Assembly (NCBI GenBank): GCA_050951725.1
Contig: JBMNJO010000012.1
Location: forward strand, 549,468 to 613,467
DNA: 64,000 nucleotides
Source of the DNA: DTU052 sp050951725
GTDB taxonomy: Bacteria > Bacillota > Syntrophomonadia > Syntrophomonadales > DTU052
Direction: 5' to 3'
Shown here: piece by piece, positions 17,223 through 25,292 of the stretch
Layout of the letters: each line of letters starts with the position of its first letter
Position numbering within the stretch: the first letter of the stretch is position 1
Made by a program: the position numbers and the translations under genes
Notes under the pieces: generated by a model
What the model was told of the DNA's origin: nothing
Database searches by the model: none
Seen by the model: the letters and a program-made list of their open reading frames with translations, nothing else

Positions 17223-17475
17223 ATTATTATAATGTTTTGATAATTAGCAGGAATTTGACGGTATTAAGCGAAAAAAGAAACAGAGATTTCGTACAAGCCC
17301 TGGAAGGGCGTGAGAAAGCCTGGTTCCGAATTGTGACCCTATATGTCAAAACGTTCTAAGACAGCTCCTGGAACAATGCATTTATTCATTGTAATTCGCC
17401 ATTATGATCGGAAGTCAAACCTTTTTCATTAAGGCTTTTTCAACGGCCGCCAGTCCTTGTGGGTCGGGGGGTAGT
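17223..17475 (+). other. Intergenic region with a possible 34-codon frame
   Basis: A short frame from TTG at 17255 to TAA at 17359, with GCAGGA just before it, could encode a 34-residue peptide rich in charged residues (SEKRNRDFVQALEGREKAW). Length and start quality are too poor to call it a gene. Nothing else is evident. Confidence 0.3.
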
Positions 17476-18150
17476 ATGGTTACGTCTGTAAGGGGAAAAG
17501 TGATTAGCCGAATAGTCAAGATGGAGGAACGGATTAACAAATGCAATCGTTGTAAAGATGTACGGATTTGTTGCCATCGGCCTTCAACTGGTAAAGGAGA
17601 TGTGGAGGCCGACATCCTGGTGGTTTTCGCCAGTGAGAGCGAAGTGGTTGATCGTAGTGAATTGACCCGCATGCGGCAGGAGATATCAGCAATGGCTGGT
17701 GATGGCACAAAAGTATATCATACCTTTATGGTAAGGTGTCAGCCCAAGATGTGTAACCGCCGCAAAGACCAGGCAGTGCTGTTTGATGGGGTGCTTATCA
17801 ATTCCGAAGGAAAGTGTTTGCTTAAATGCCAACCGTGTGATGCCAACCCGGTGAAGCCTGATGATCAGCAGACTATGAACTGCCTGCATTTTCTTTTGGA
17901 GGAAATCGAAATACTGGCACCGGAGCTGATCATTGTCGTTGGAGAAAGAGTTTATCAATACGTCTTTCGGGCCTTTGGGATATTTGATCCCTTTAATAAG
18001 CCATTTGATGAGGTTAAAAACAAGTTGTTCCGTTCCAGTGAATACCTGTTTATAACGGCGCAAATGCCGGCATCCGGTTGCGAGGCTCCGTTTTCTGAAC
18101 TGAGCCACCTGTTTCAAATAATTCCTGACGGGTTATCTGGTATCAGCTGA
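17476..18150 (+). CDS. Divergent uracil-DNA glycosylase-like protein (family 4-related)
   Basis: About 224 residues. The layout parallels family 4 (Fe-S) uracil-DNA glycosylases: CNRCKDVRICC near the N-terminus, DILVVFASES where motif A (GEAPG) is expected, and CLHFLLEEIEILAPELIIVVGERVYQYV, which mirrors the C-x-P-x-L...KPKVIVxLG block. The catalytic motif A is not conserved and there are extra cysteines (CLLKCQPC). It may be an inactive or repurposed relative. ATG at 17476 has GGGGGG upstream; an ATG 24 codons earlier is possible. Confidence 0.5.
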   Translation: MVTSVRGKVISRIVKMEERINKCNRCKDVRICCHRPSTGKGDVEADILVVFASESEVVDRSELTRMRQEISAMAGDGTKVYHTFMVRCQPKMCNRRKDQAVLFDGVLINSEGKCLLKCQPCDANPVKPDDQQTMNCLHFLLEEIEILAPELIIVVGERVYQYVFRAFGIFDPFNKPFDEVKNKLFRSSEYLFITAQMPASGCEAPFSELSHLFQIIPDGLSGIS

Positions 18151-18325
18151 GCGGATTCATCCGGCCTTGGTTTACCAATCCTGATAAACCAGAGTAACAG
18201 GGAATAACCCGAAACTCTCACTTACTGAAGAAGACTAAGTGAAAATGCTCACCTGCCCATAATTCTTCATGATTTTATTTGCTCGCCCTACAAGCCCATA
18301 GGATTACCATTTCCGAATAAACAGT

Positions 18326-18603
18326 TGATTCTTCGGCGAAAAGTTATAATTGGGAAGTTTGATTGCATAGATATACATCATCAGATTTCGCATGGGGTTT
18401 TTGCATCTGCTGGCCCCGGGTGAGAAAAATTATGCCTGCCAATTTCGCATCCATGTCCGCTCGTCCCTTCGGTCCCACTCCAATGAAACTCGCCTGCTGT
18501 CGCAGCTCGTCCTTGCCGGGTGCTGCAAACATGCCCATGCCAACCGGCCCGTTGTATAGTTATGCATTCAAACAGATTAAGTTACTTTACCGGTGGGGAA
18601 TCA
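18326..18603. mobile_element. MITE-like inverted-repeat element, copy A (278 bp)
   Basis: The left end TGATTCTTCGGCGAAAAG continues into AGTTTGATTGCATA; the right end TATGCATTCAAAC continues to GGGGAATCA. These are imperfect inverted repeats of about 45 bp. Copy B (21399-21671) shares both ends and parts of the interior (CCAATT...CATCCATGTCC and CAACCGG near the right end). It has no believable gene of its own. Confidence 0.75.
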
Positions 18604-18653
18604 CAGTTCTTTAAAGCAATTCTCATGAATAAATTTTCCAAAAAGACAAAAGG

Positions 18654-21395
18654 ATGAAAACGGGAATGCAAAAGACGAATTGGCATGTACAGACAGTGGT
18701 TGACGTTGCACGTGAATGGAAAACATCTCTGGAAACGGGTCTCGCATCCGGGGTGGCGCGAAAGAGACTGGAAGCGGGCCGTAATGTTATTGCGGAAGCA
18801 GAGCGGCCCCGACCGTTGTCGATGTTGGCTTCGCAGTTTACAGATACCATGGTACTCGTTTTATTGGCCGCAACTCTATTATCCGGGTTATTAGGCGATA
18901 TAATTGATGCCATCGTCATTTTAACCATAGTGATAATTAATGGAATTCTGGGTTTTATCCAGGAGTACCGGGCGGAGAGGTCTTTGGAGGAGATCAAGAA
19001 ACTGTCTTCACCACATGCCACGGTTGTTCGGGACGGTAAACGCCAACGGATAGCAGCTGAAGAGGTTGTCAAAGGGGATATGGTGGAGATAGAGGCTGGC
19101 GACCGAATCCCGGCTGATATGCGGCTCAGCATCACTACCAGCCTGGAGGTGGAGGAATCCTGCCTTACTGGTGAATCCCTGCCGGTGCGAAAAACAACGG
19201 ATGTCCTGTCTGATCCCAAACTGCCTCTGGGAGACAGATCCAACATGGCCTATATGGGTACGGTAGTGACCCGCGGGCGTGGCCGCGGGGTGGTAGTGGC
19301 GACAGGTCCCGAGACAGTAATGGGTGAAATTGCCCAGATGATTAAAGAGCCTACCGATCAGACCACCCCGCTGCAGCATCGACTTAATAATCTGGGAAAG
19401 GTTCTTATTCTTATCTGTCTGGGCGCATGTCTGGCCGTCATGATCATGGGCCTCTACCGTGGAGAAAACCTGGTGCGTATGATTATGGCCGGGATAAGCC
19501 TGGCGGTAGCTGCCATACCGGAGGGCCTTCCTGCTATTGTTACGGTGGTTCTGGCCCTGGGAGTCCAGAGAATGGCCAAGCGCAAGGCTATTGTAAGGAA
19601 ATTGCCGGCAGTGGAAACCCTGGGTTGTACGACCGTTATCTGTTCGGATAAAACAGGCACTTTGACTCAAAATGAGATGACCGTGAGGGTCCTCTCAACC
19701 ATAGACAAGGAAGTATTTATAACGGGCGAAGGGTATTCGCCTCAAGGGGAGTTCCTGATTGACGGGGGTAACGATCCCCTGGGTGACCCTGCTCTGCGGT
19801 TGGCAATTGAGATTGGATACCATTGTAACCATGCTGATGTTGTTAAGGAAAATGGGCGCTGGCTGGTACAGGGAGATCCTACTGAAGGTGCTTTGAAGGT
19901 AATGGGACGCAAGGCCGGTCTGAAAAGGGCGGCACCAATTCTGCGGGAGGTTCCTTTTGAATCGGAACGCAAAATGATGAGTGTGGTTATTAAAAACGGG
20001 AAGGGGTACCGGGTATTATGTAAAGGTGCATTGGATGTACTGATAAGTAACTGCTCCCGAATTGAAACGGCTCAGGGTTCGAGACCATTCAGTGCTGCTC
20101 ATCGCCAATGGTTTACTGATCGGCAGGAGGAGTGGGCCGGGCAGGCTTATCGCGTTCTGGCGCTGGCTTACCGGGATATCTCGGAGCAGGAGTTAAGATC
20201 CATTAGTGACCAGAAGCTGGAGAGTAATCTTTGTCTGGTAGGTATCTGCGGCATCATAGATCCACCCCGGCCTGCAGTGCTATCAGCTGTTACAGACTGC
20301 CGTCAGGCCGGCATCGTACCGATTATGATTACCGGCGATCATCCGGCTACAGCCTGTGCGGTGGCTCAACAGACGGGGATATCGGATGGACAGGTAGTTA
20401 TCGGCCCTGACGATATTGACCGCCTTTCTTTAAAGGAATTGGCCGATAAGGCTCTCGAAATACGCGTTTTTGCCAGGGTTTCCCCCCAGCACAAGCTCAA
20501 GATTGTGAAAGCCCTCAAGAGTCGGAATCATGTGGTCGCCATGACCGGTGACGGGGTCAATGATGCCCCGGCATTGAAAGAGGCTGATATCGGTGTTGCG
20601 ATGGGTATTACTGGTACTGAGGTGACCAAAGAGGCCTCAGATATGGTTCTGGCTGATGATGATTTCTCCACCATTGTGGCTGCGGTCCATGAGGGTCGCG
20701 CTATCTACGACAACATTCGGAAGTTTATCAGGTATCTGCTGGGAGGCAATATTGGGGAGATCCTAACCATGTTTCTGGCATCCCTTATTGGCATGCCTTT
20801 GCCGCTCCTGCCGTTACAGATCCTGTGGGTTAACCTGGTTACAGATGGATTGCCGGCTATGGCCCTGGGCCTGGAACCACCGGAGCCCGGAGTAATGGAA
20901 AGAAAGCCCCGTCCTGCCAATGAGAGCGTATTTGCCCGGGGTCTTGGGTGGCATCTGATTGGCAGGGGGGTTTATATTGGCATCAGTACACTCCTGGTGA
21001 TGGCCATCGGATTAACTTATTCGGGCTTTAAAGGCGGAGTGGACCTGGAACTGGCCCGGACCATGGCCTTCACCAACCTGGTATTTGCACAGCTGTTCTA
21101 TGTTTTTGACTGCCGGTCTGAAAGATTTTCTCCTTTTGAATTAGGGTTTTTCAAGAATCCCTTCCTGGTAGGTGCTGTTTGCTGTTCGGTACTCATGCAT
21201 CTTTTTGCCATCTACTACACCCCAATGAATCCGATATTTGGCACTACCCCCCTGGATGGCTGGGCCTGGGCTGTAATTCTGGCGATAACCGGTGGGGGAA
21301 TGCTGGTCAGATGGTGCCTGTACTGGATCAGAAAAAGTGCAACCAAGTATCCCCAATATGGTAAACTGGAGAACATAGGAACTTCAACAACCTAA
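18654..21395 (+). CDS. Calcium-transporting P-type ATPase (type IIA-like)
   Basis: A 913-residue P2-type ATPase that should export Ca2+ (possibly Mn2+) across the membrane at the expense of ATP. The actuator motif CLTGESLPVRK is near residue 167, the ion-site helix 4 reads AAIPEGLPAIVTVVLALG near 280, and the phosphorylated aspartate is D332 in CSDKTGTLTQNEM. The hinge motif TGDGVNDAPALKEADIGVAMG is near 630, and a C-terminal cation ATPase domain completes the pump. The start may be ATG at 18654 or, with better spacing from AAAGG, at 18666. The gene is flanked by two repeat elements. Confidence 0.93.
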   Translation: MKTGMQKTNWHVQTVVDVAREWKTSLETGLASGVARKRLEAGRNVIAEAERPRPLSMLASQFTDTMVLVLLAATLLSGLLGDIIDAIVILTIVIINGILGFIQEYRAERSLEEIKKLSSPHATVVRDGKRQRIAAEEVVKGDMVEIEAGDRIPADMRLSITTSLEVEESCLTGESLPVRKTTDVLSDPKLPLGDRSNMAYMGTVVTRGRGRGVVVATGPETVMGEIAQMIKEPTDQTTPLQHRLNNLGKVLILICLGACLAVMIMGLYRGENLVRMIMAGISLAVAAIPEGLPAIVTVVLALGVQRMAKRKAIVRKLPAVETLGCTTVICSDKTGTLTQNEMTVRVLSTIDKEVFITGEGYSPQGEFLIDGGNDPLGDPALRLAIEIGYHCNHADVVKENGRWLVQGDPTEGALKVMGRKAGLKRAAPILREVPFESERKMMSVVIKNGKGYRVLCKGALDVLISNCSRIETAQGSRPFSAAHRQWFTDRQEEWAGQAYRVLALAYRDISEQELRSISDQKLESNLCLVGICGIIDPPRPAVLSAVTDCRQAGIVPIMITGDHPATACAVAQQTGISDGQVVIGPDDIDRLSLKELADKALEIRVFARVSPQHKLKIVKALKSRNHVVAMTGDGVNDAPALKEADIGVAMGITGTEVTKEASDMVLADDDFSTIVAAVHEGRAIYDNIRKFIRYLLGGNIGEILTMFLASLIGMPLPLLPLQILWVNLVTDGLPAMALGLEPPEPGVMERKPRPANESVFARGLGWHLIGRGVYIGISTLLVMAIGLTYSGFKGGVDLELARTMAFTNLVFAQLFYVFDCRSERFSPFELGFFKNPFLVGAVCCSVLMHLFAIYYTPMNPIFGTTPLDGWAWAVILAITGGGMLVRWCLYWIRKSATKYPQYGKLENIGTSTT

Positions 21396-21398
21396 TAC

Positions 21399-21671
21399 TG
21401 ATTCTCCCGCGAAAAGTAATAATTCGTAAGTTTGAATGCATAAATATTCGTCGCCAGACTTCGCATGACAGCAACACCATCTGCTTGTCTCACGACGAAA
21501 GGGGGACCGGGCCAATTCACGTCCATGTTCAGTGGCCCTCTCGCCCCGTCCATGGGGCTCGCCCCCTTTCGCCGTTCGCCTTCGCAGGGTGTTGCTGCCA
21601 TGCTGCGTCAACCGGCTCCCACATATTTATGCATTCAAACAGCATAATTTGAGGTTCTCGCAGGGGAATCA
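21399..21671. mobile_element. MITE-like inverted-repeat element, copy B (273 bp)
   Basis: Left end TGATTCTCCCGCGAAAAG plus TTTGAATGCATAAATATTCG; right end ATATTTATGCATTCAAAC through CTCGCAGGGGAATCA. The outer 45-50 bp are inverted copies. The interior is also self-complementary (CAGCAACACC near 21470 and GGGTGTTGCTG near 21588), so the RNA or single strand could fold into a long hairpin. It starts 3 bp after the ATPase stop. Confidence 0.78.
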
Positions 21672-21674
21672 ATA

Positions 21675-21715
21675 CTGAATCCCCGCGAAAAGTAATAATT
21701 CGTAAGTTTGAATGC
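21675..21715 (+). repeat. Truncated left end of the same element, copy C
   Basis: TGAATCCCCGCGAAAAG and the following AATAATTCGTAAGTTTGAATG repeat the copy B left end almost exactly, 3 bp after copy B ends. The sequence then changes abruptly to an aminotransferase fragment. Confidence 0.7.
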
Positions 21716-21907
21716 GATGGACTTATTTCCTTTGCAAAGGTGGCCCTGGAGGAGACTGGTGCAGCACTAACTCCAGGTATAGGTTATGGCGAATACGGGG
21801 AAGGTTATTTCAGGATTGCAGTATCGGTAGATAAAGGAAAAACGGTAACTGCACTCCCAAGAATGCACGCGGCAATGGGCAAGGTTGACTTTTCGAAACA
21901 GAAATGA
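21716..21907 (+). pseudogene. C-terminal remnant of a PLP aminotransferase (LL-diaminopimelate aminotransferase-like)
   Basis: Sixty-three in-frame codons with no start encode FAKVALEETGAALTPGIG then YGEYGEGYFRIAVSV, the C-terminal signature of class I/II aminotransferases, closest in feel to DapL/aspartate-type enzymes. The PLP-binding part is absent. The left border coincides with the truncated repeat copy C, so the rest of the gene was probably lost when the element inserted or recombined. Confidence 0.75.
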
Positions 21908-22028
21908 TTCGCCTGGAACCGTGATCAGTCAAAACACGCAGCGGTTTGAACTGGAGATCGCTAAAATGTTTGAGTCCGGTGACGAAGACATGTTCTGGAA
22001 ACGGTTATAAAAAAAGGAGCATAAAATA
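21908..22028 (+). other. Leader of the yicC operon with a short unexplained frame
   Basis: A frame from GTG 21921 to TAA 22010 reads 29 codons ending EIAKMFESGDEDMFWKRL. It may be the 3' remnant of another gene or noise. It lacks a good ribosome site. AAAAAGGAG at 22011-22019 belongs to the next gene. Confidence 0.3.
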
Positions 22029-22907
22029 ATGATCAGAAGCATGACCGGATTTGGCCGGGGTGAAGGCAGTTCACCAGGTTACCAGATAACCTGTGAAATT
22101 AAGGGAGTCAATCACAGGTATTTCGACTTTAATCTCAGGATGTCACGGCGGTACAACATTTTGGAGGATAGGATCCGGGAAAAGGTTAAACAATACATTG
22201 TCCGGGGACGCATTGAGACATTTATAAATATCGAGAAAACGGGAGAATCCCAGCGTAATATTAAGGTTGACAATGATTTGGCAATGATCTATCATAACTC
22301 TTTGAAAGATTTAGCAGAATCGTTACAAATTGATTCTGCTATTGGCATTGTCGACATTTTTAAACTGCCCGAGGTATTTGCCCTGGAAGAAGATGAAGAA
22401 GACATTGAGAGCATCTGGTCAGGGGTTGAGGGGGCGCTCACTCCCGCCTTGGAAGGGCTTGTCGAAATGAGAATCCGGGAAGGACAGGCACTGGCAGAGG
22501 ACATCCGCAGGCGAAATCAAAACATACTGAGTACTATAGGTGTTATCGAAGAACGATCACCGCTGGTTGTCAACGAGCATTTCGAACGCATGAAAAAACG
22601 GGTACAGGAATTGACCCAGGACCTGGCGATTGATGAAAGTCGATTGATCCAGGAGATTGCTATTTTTGCTGATCGCACCAGTATTGACGAGGAACTGGTT
22701 CGTCTTAAGAGTCACTGTTCACAGATGGAGGAATTGTTGCTCTCCACAGAAACAGTTGGTCGCAAGTGCGACTTTTTGATCCAGGAGATGTTCAGAGAAG
22801 TAAACACCATTGCATCCAAAGCCAATGATTTATTTATAAACCGTACAGTAGTTGAACTAAAAGCGGAATTGGAAAAGATAAGAGAACAGGTTCAGAATGT
22901 GGAGTAG
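22029..22907 (+). CDS. yicC: YicC/YloC family endoribonuclease
   Basis: A 292-residue protein of the YicC/YloC family, shown in other bacteria to be an endoribonuclease involved in small-RNA turnover. The N-terminal MIRSMTGFGRGE and EIKGVNHRYFD strings and the C-terminal DUF1732 region (LLSTETVGRKCDFLIQEMFREVNTIASKAND) are diagnostic. Strong AAAGGAG site. It heads the conserved yicC-remA-gmk-rpoZ-coaBC block. Confidence 0.93.
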   Translation: MIRSMTGFGRGEGSSPGYQITCEIKGVNHRYFDFNLRMSRRYNILEDRIREKVKQYIVRGRIETFINIEKTGESQRNIKVDNDLAMIYHNSLKDLAESLQIDSAIGIVDIFKLPEVFALEEDEEDIESIWSGVEGALTPALEGLVEMRIREGQALAEDIRRRNQNILSTIGVIEERSPLVVNEHFERMKKRVQELTQDLAIDESRLIQEIAIFADRTSIDEELVRLKSHCSQMEELLLSTETVGRKCDFLIQEMFREVNTIASKANDLFINRTVVELKAELEKIREQVQNVE

Positions 22908-22940
22908 AAAAGGGGGTGGCCCGGTCAACCGGGGAAACTA

Positions 22941-23207
22941 ATGGAAATCAAACTGGTGAATATTGGATTCGGCAACATAGTAGCTGCCAACCGCATCGTG
23001 GCGATAGTCAGCCCGGAATCCGCACCGATCAAAAGAATAATTCAGGAAGCCAGGGAAAAGGGCAGTCTAATTGACGCTACCTATGGCAGACGCACGCGGG
23101 CGGTGGTTATTGTTGATAGCGGACACATAATTTTATCTGCGGTTCAGCCGGAAACGGTTGCCAATCGCCTTTCCGTCAAGGAAAGTGGCCAATCCGACGA
23201 AGCTTAG
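22941..23207 (+). CDS. remA: RemA-like extracellular matrix regulator (DUF370)
   Basis: An 88-residue DNA-binding protein. RemA in Bacillus activates biofilm matrix operons; Clostridial homologues are less well studied. The core NIGFGNIVAANRIVAIVSPES and the string EAREKGSLIDATYGRRTRAVV match DUF370 closely. Its place between yicC and gmk is the standard one in Firmicutes. Confidence 0.93.
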   Translation: MEIKLVNIGFGNIVAANRIVAIVSPESAPIKRIIQEAREKGSLIDATYGRRTRAVVIVDSGHIILSAVQPETVANRLSVKESGQSDEA

Positions 23208-23213
23208 GATGCC

Positions 23214-23798
23214 ATGAATCGAAGGGGCATTCTATTTGTCATATCCGGCCCATCAGGAGTTGGTAAGGGAACCCTGAGGGAAAAATTGATGGAAACTCCC
23301 CTTGATGGCCTGATTTACTCCATTTCCGCCACTACCAGGAAGCCGCGCTCCGGAGAAGTCGATGGGCGCGATTACTTTTTTTCCGACATACAGTCTTTCG
23401 AGTCCTTAATCGCTGAGGGAGAACTTCTGGAATGGGCATTAGTATATAATAACTACTACGGAACCCCCAAACGGTTCGTGATGGATAATCTGGAAAAAGG
23501 CACAGATGTCCTGCTGGAGATCGATATCCAGGGGGCTTTAAGAGTTAAAAGCTTAATCCCTGATGGGGTGTTTGTATTTGTCTTGCCCCCCAGCGTTGAG
23601 GAGTTGGGTAAACGGTTAAATGCGCGGGGCAAGGATTCACAATCAGAGATTCAGCATCGCTTGGCGTGTTATGAGGAGGAAATTTCACATGTAGGTGATT
23701 ATGACTATGTAGTTGTTAACGATGATGTATCGGAAGCCACTGAGAAGATCCGGGCAATTATTATTGCTGAAAGGTGCAGTGCAAAAAGATTGTTATGA
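23214..23798 (+). CDS. gmk: Guanylate kinase
   Basis: A 194-residue kinase phosphorylating GMP/dGMP to the diphosphates. The P-loop ISGPSGVGKGTL is near residue 8, and SATTRKPRSGEVDGRDYFF and EIDIQGALRVK are guanylate-kinase signatures. It starts 6 bp after the remA stop; the GAGG-type site is weak because it lies inside the end of remA. Confidence 0.96.
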   Translation: MNRRGILFVISGPSGVGKGTLREKLMETPLDGLIYSISATTRKPRSGEVDGRDYFFSDIQSFESLIAEGELLEWALVYNNYYGTPKRFVMDNLEKGTDVLLEIDIQGALRVKSLIPDGVFVFVLPPSVEELGKRLNARGKDSQSEIQHRLACYEEEISHVGDYDYVVVNDDVSEATEKIRAIIIAERCSAKRLL

Positions 23799-23810
23799 GG
23801 GGGTATTACC

Positions 23811-24023
23811 TTGGTACCACCATCTTTGAAGGATCTGATGAAAATATCTGACAGTAAGTATGCGATTGTTGTAGCTGTGGCCAAAAGAGCCCGCGCCTTA
23901 TCCGAGGGTAAGCGCAAAGACGAAGACTGGCGTTTGTCCAGTATGGTGACTACAGCCTTGGAAGAACTTAACGAGGGTAAAGTCAAGATAACCTACAAGA
24001 AAAGGACATCGGCCAATGAGTGA
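23811..24023 (+). CDS. rpoZ: RNA polymerase omega subunit
   Basis: A 70-residue protein of the omega family, which helps assemble RNA polymerase. The pattern KISDSKYAIVVAVAKRARALSEG followed by VTTALEELNEGKVKI is typical. It starts with TTG at 23811, 9 bp downstream of GAGGGGG. It overlaps coaBC by 8 bp. Confidence 0.92.
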   Translation: MVPPSLKDLMKISDSKYAIVVAVAKRARALSEGKRKDEDWRLSSMVTTALEELNEGKVKITYKKRTSANE

Positions 24024-25206
24024 TAAAAAGACAGTGGTGGTCGGAATAACAGGCGGAATTGCCGCCTACAAAATTGCCGACCTGGTCAGCAGGTTATATA
24101 AAAACGGGTTTAATGTGCAGGTGGTGATGACCGAGCATGCTACCCGTTTTATTTCGCCATTAACCCTCCGGACCTTGTCCAACAACCCGGTTCTGGTTGA
24201 TATGTTTGATGATTCCGGAACCCGCAAAGTGCAACACATCGGGGTGGCTGAAGAGGCTGACATCGTGGTTGTGGCTCCGGCTACTGCCAATATCATTGCC
24301 CGAATGGCCTGTGGGATGGCTGATGACCTCCTTTCAACCATTATTCTGGCTACCAGGGCCCCAGTTTTGATCGCACCCTCGATGAATACCAACATGTATG
24401 ACAAACAAGTGACTCAGGATAATATCCAAACGCTGAAAAACCGGGGAGTCCTGGTTATGGAACCGTCCGAGGGCGCCTTGGCTTGCGGCGTAACCGGACG
24501 CGGCAGGCTTCCAGAGATAGAAAGCATCTATGACCGGATAATCGAGGTTTTAGAGGGTCGCCGCCAGGATTTAACCGGCAAGACGATACTGATAACTGCC
24601 GGCGCCACCCAGGAGGATATCGATCCAGTCAGGTTCATAACCAACCGCAGCAGCGGCAAGATGGGGTATGCATTGGCCAGTGATGCTGCCCGGCGTGGGG
24701 CCAGGGTTTTACTGGTGAGTGGACCCACCGCCCTGCCTGACCCGGAGGGGGTTGAAGTCTGGCGGGTCAGAAGTGCCCGCGAGATGAACGACATCTGCCA
24801 GGAGCTTTTTGAACAGGTCGATATAGTGATCGGGGCTGCGGCTGTGGCTGATTACCGGCCGTTGGATTACAGCGAACGGAAACTGAAAAAGACTGACGAC
24901 GATATGGTCATAAGGCTGGCCAGAAACCCGGATATTTTGGAGGGACTGGGTAAACGCAAAAAAGATCAGATCCTGGTTGGCTTTGCTGCTGAGACCAATG
25001 ACGTGGTGCAAAATGCCAGGCAGAAGATGTATAAGAAGAACCTGGATCTGCTGGTTGCTAATGATTTGACGGCTGAGGGAGCAGGCTTTGCGGTGGATAC
25101 CAATATAGTTACCCTTCTCTTTAAGGATGGCACGGAAAAGAACCTGCCCTGTCTGTCAAAATCTGAGGTTGCAGGAATCATTCTGGATACTGTTTTAGAG
25201 ATCTAA
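24016..25206 (+). CDS. coaBC: Bifunctional phosphopantothenoylcysteine decarboxylase / phosphopantothenate-cysteine ligase
   Basis: A 396-residue bifunctional enzyme for two successive steps of coenzyme A synthesis. The CoaC half (residues 1 to about 185) has the flavin site and PSMNTNMY (near 122), with the catalytic cysteine in ACGVTGRGRLPE near 157. The CoaB half begins at ITAGATQEDIDPVRFITNRS near 192 and includes the dimer and nucleotide motif NRSSGKMG. Confidence 0.96.
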   Translation: MSDKKTVVVGITGGIAAYKIADLVSRLYKNGFNVQVVMTEHATRFISPLTLRTLSNNPVLVDMFDDSGTRKVQHIGVAEEADIVVVAPATANIIARMACGMADDLLSTIILATRAPVLIAPSMNTNMYDKQVTQDNIQTLKNRGVLVMEPSEGALACGVTGRGRLPEIESIYDRIIEVLEGRRQDLTGKTILITAGATQEDIDPVRFITNRSSGKMGYALASDAARRGARVLLVSGPTALPDPEGVEVWRVRSAREMNDICQELFEQVDIVIGAAAVADYRPLDYSERKLKKTDDDMVIRLARNPDILEGLGKRKKDQILVGFAAETNDVVQNARQKMYKKNLDLLVANDLTAEGAGFAVDTNIVTLLFKDGTEKNLPCLSKSEVAGIILDTVLEI

Positions 25207-25292
25207 TGTTTTGCGAGACTGCCACCAGTTTACACCTGTGTGGATGCCTAAAAGGGCTTATTGTTTATTAAACTCACGAAGGAGATGAGCAG

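Noticed and set aside
18344..18614. Open frames of 64 and 83 codons inside repeat copy A
   Set aside because: They lie in the inverted-repeat element, are not conserved in copy B, and have unusual composition; not believable genes.
21384..21647. Three overlapping short frames in repeat copy B
   Set aside because: They arise from a self-complementary GC-rich interior; none has a ribosome site or matches copy A.
25207..25292. SAM riboswitch upstream of metK
   Set aside because: Only 86 bp, and none of the conserved SAM-I/SAM-II blocks or a terminator hairpin can be found.
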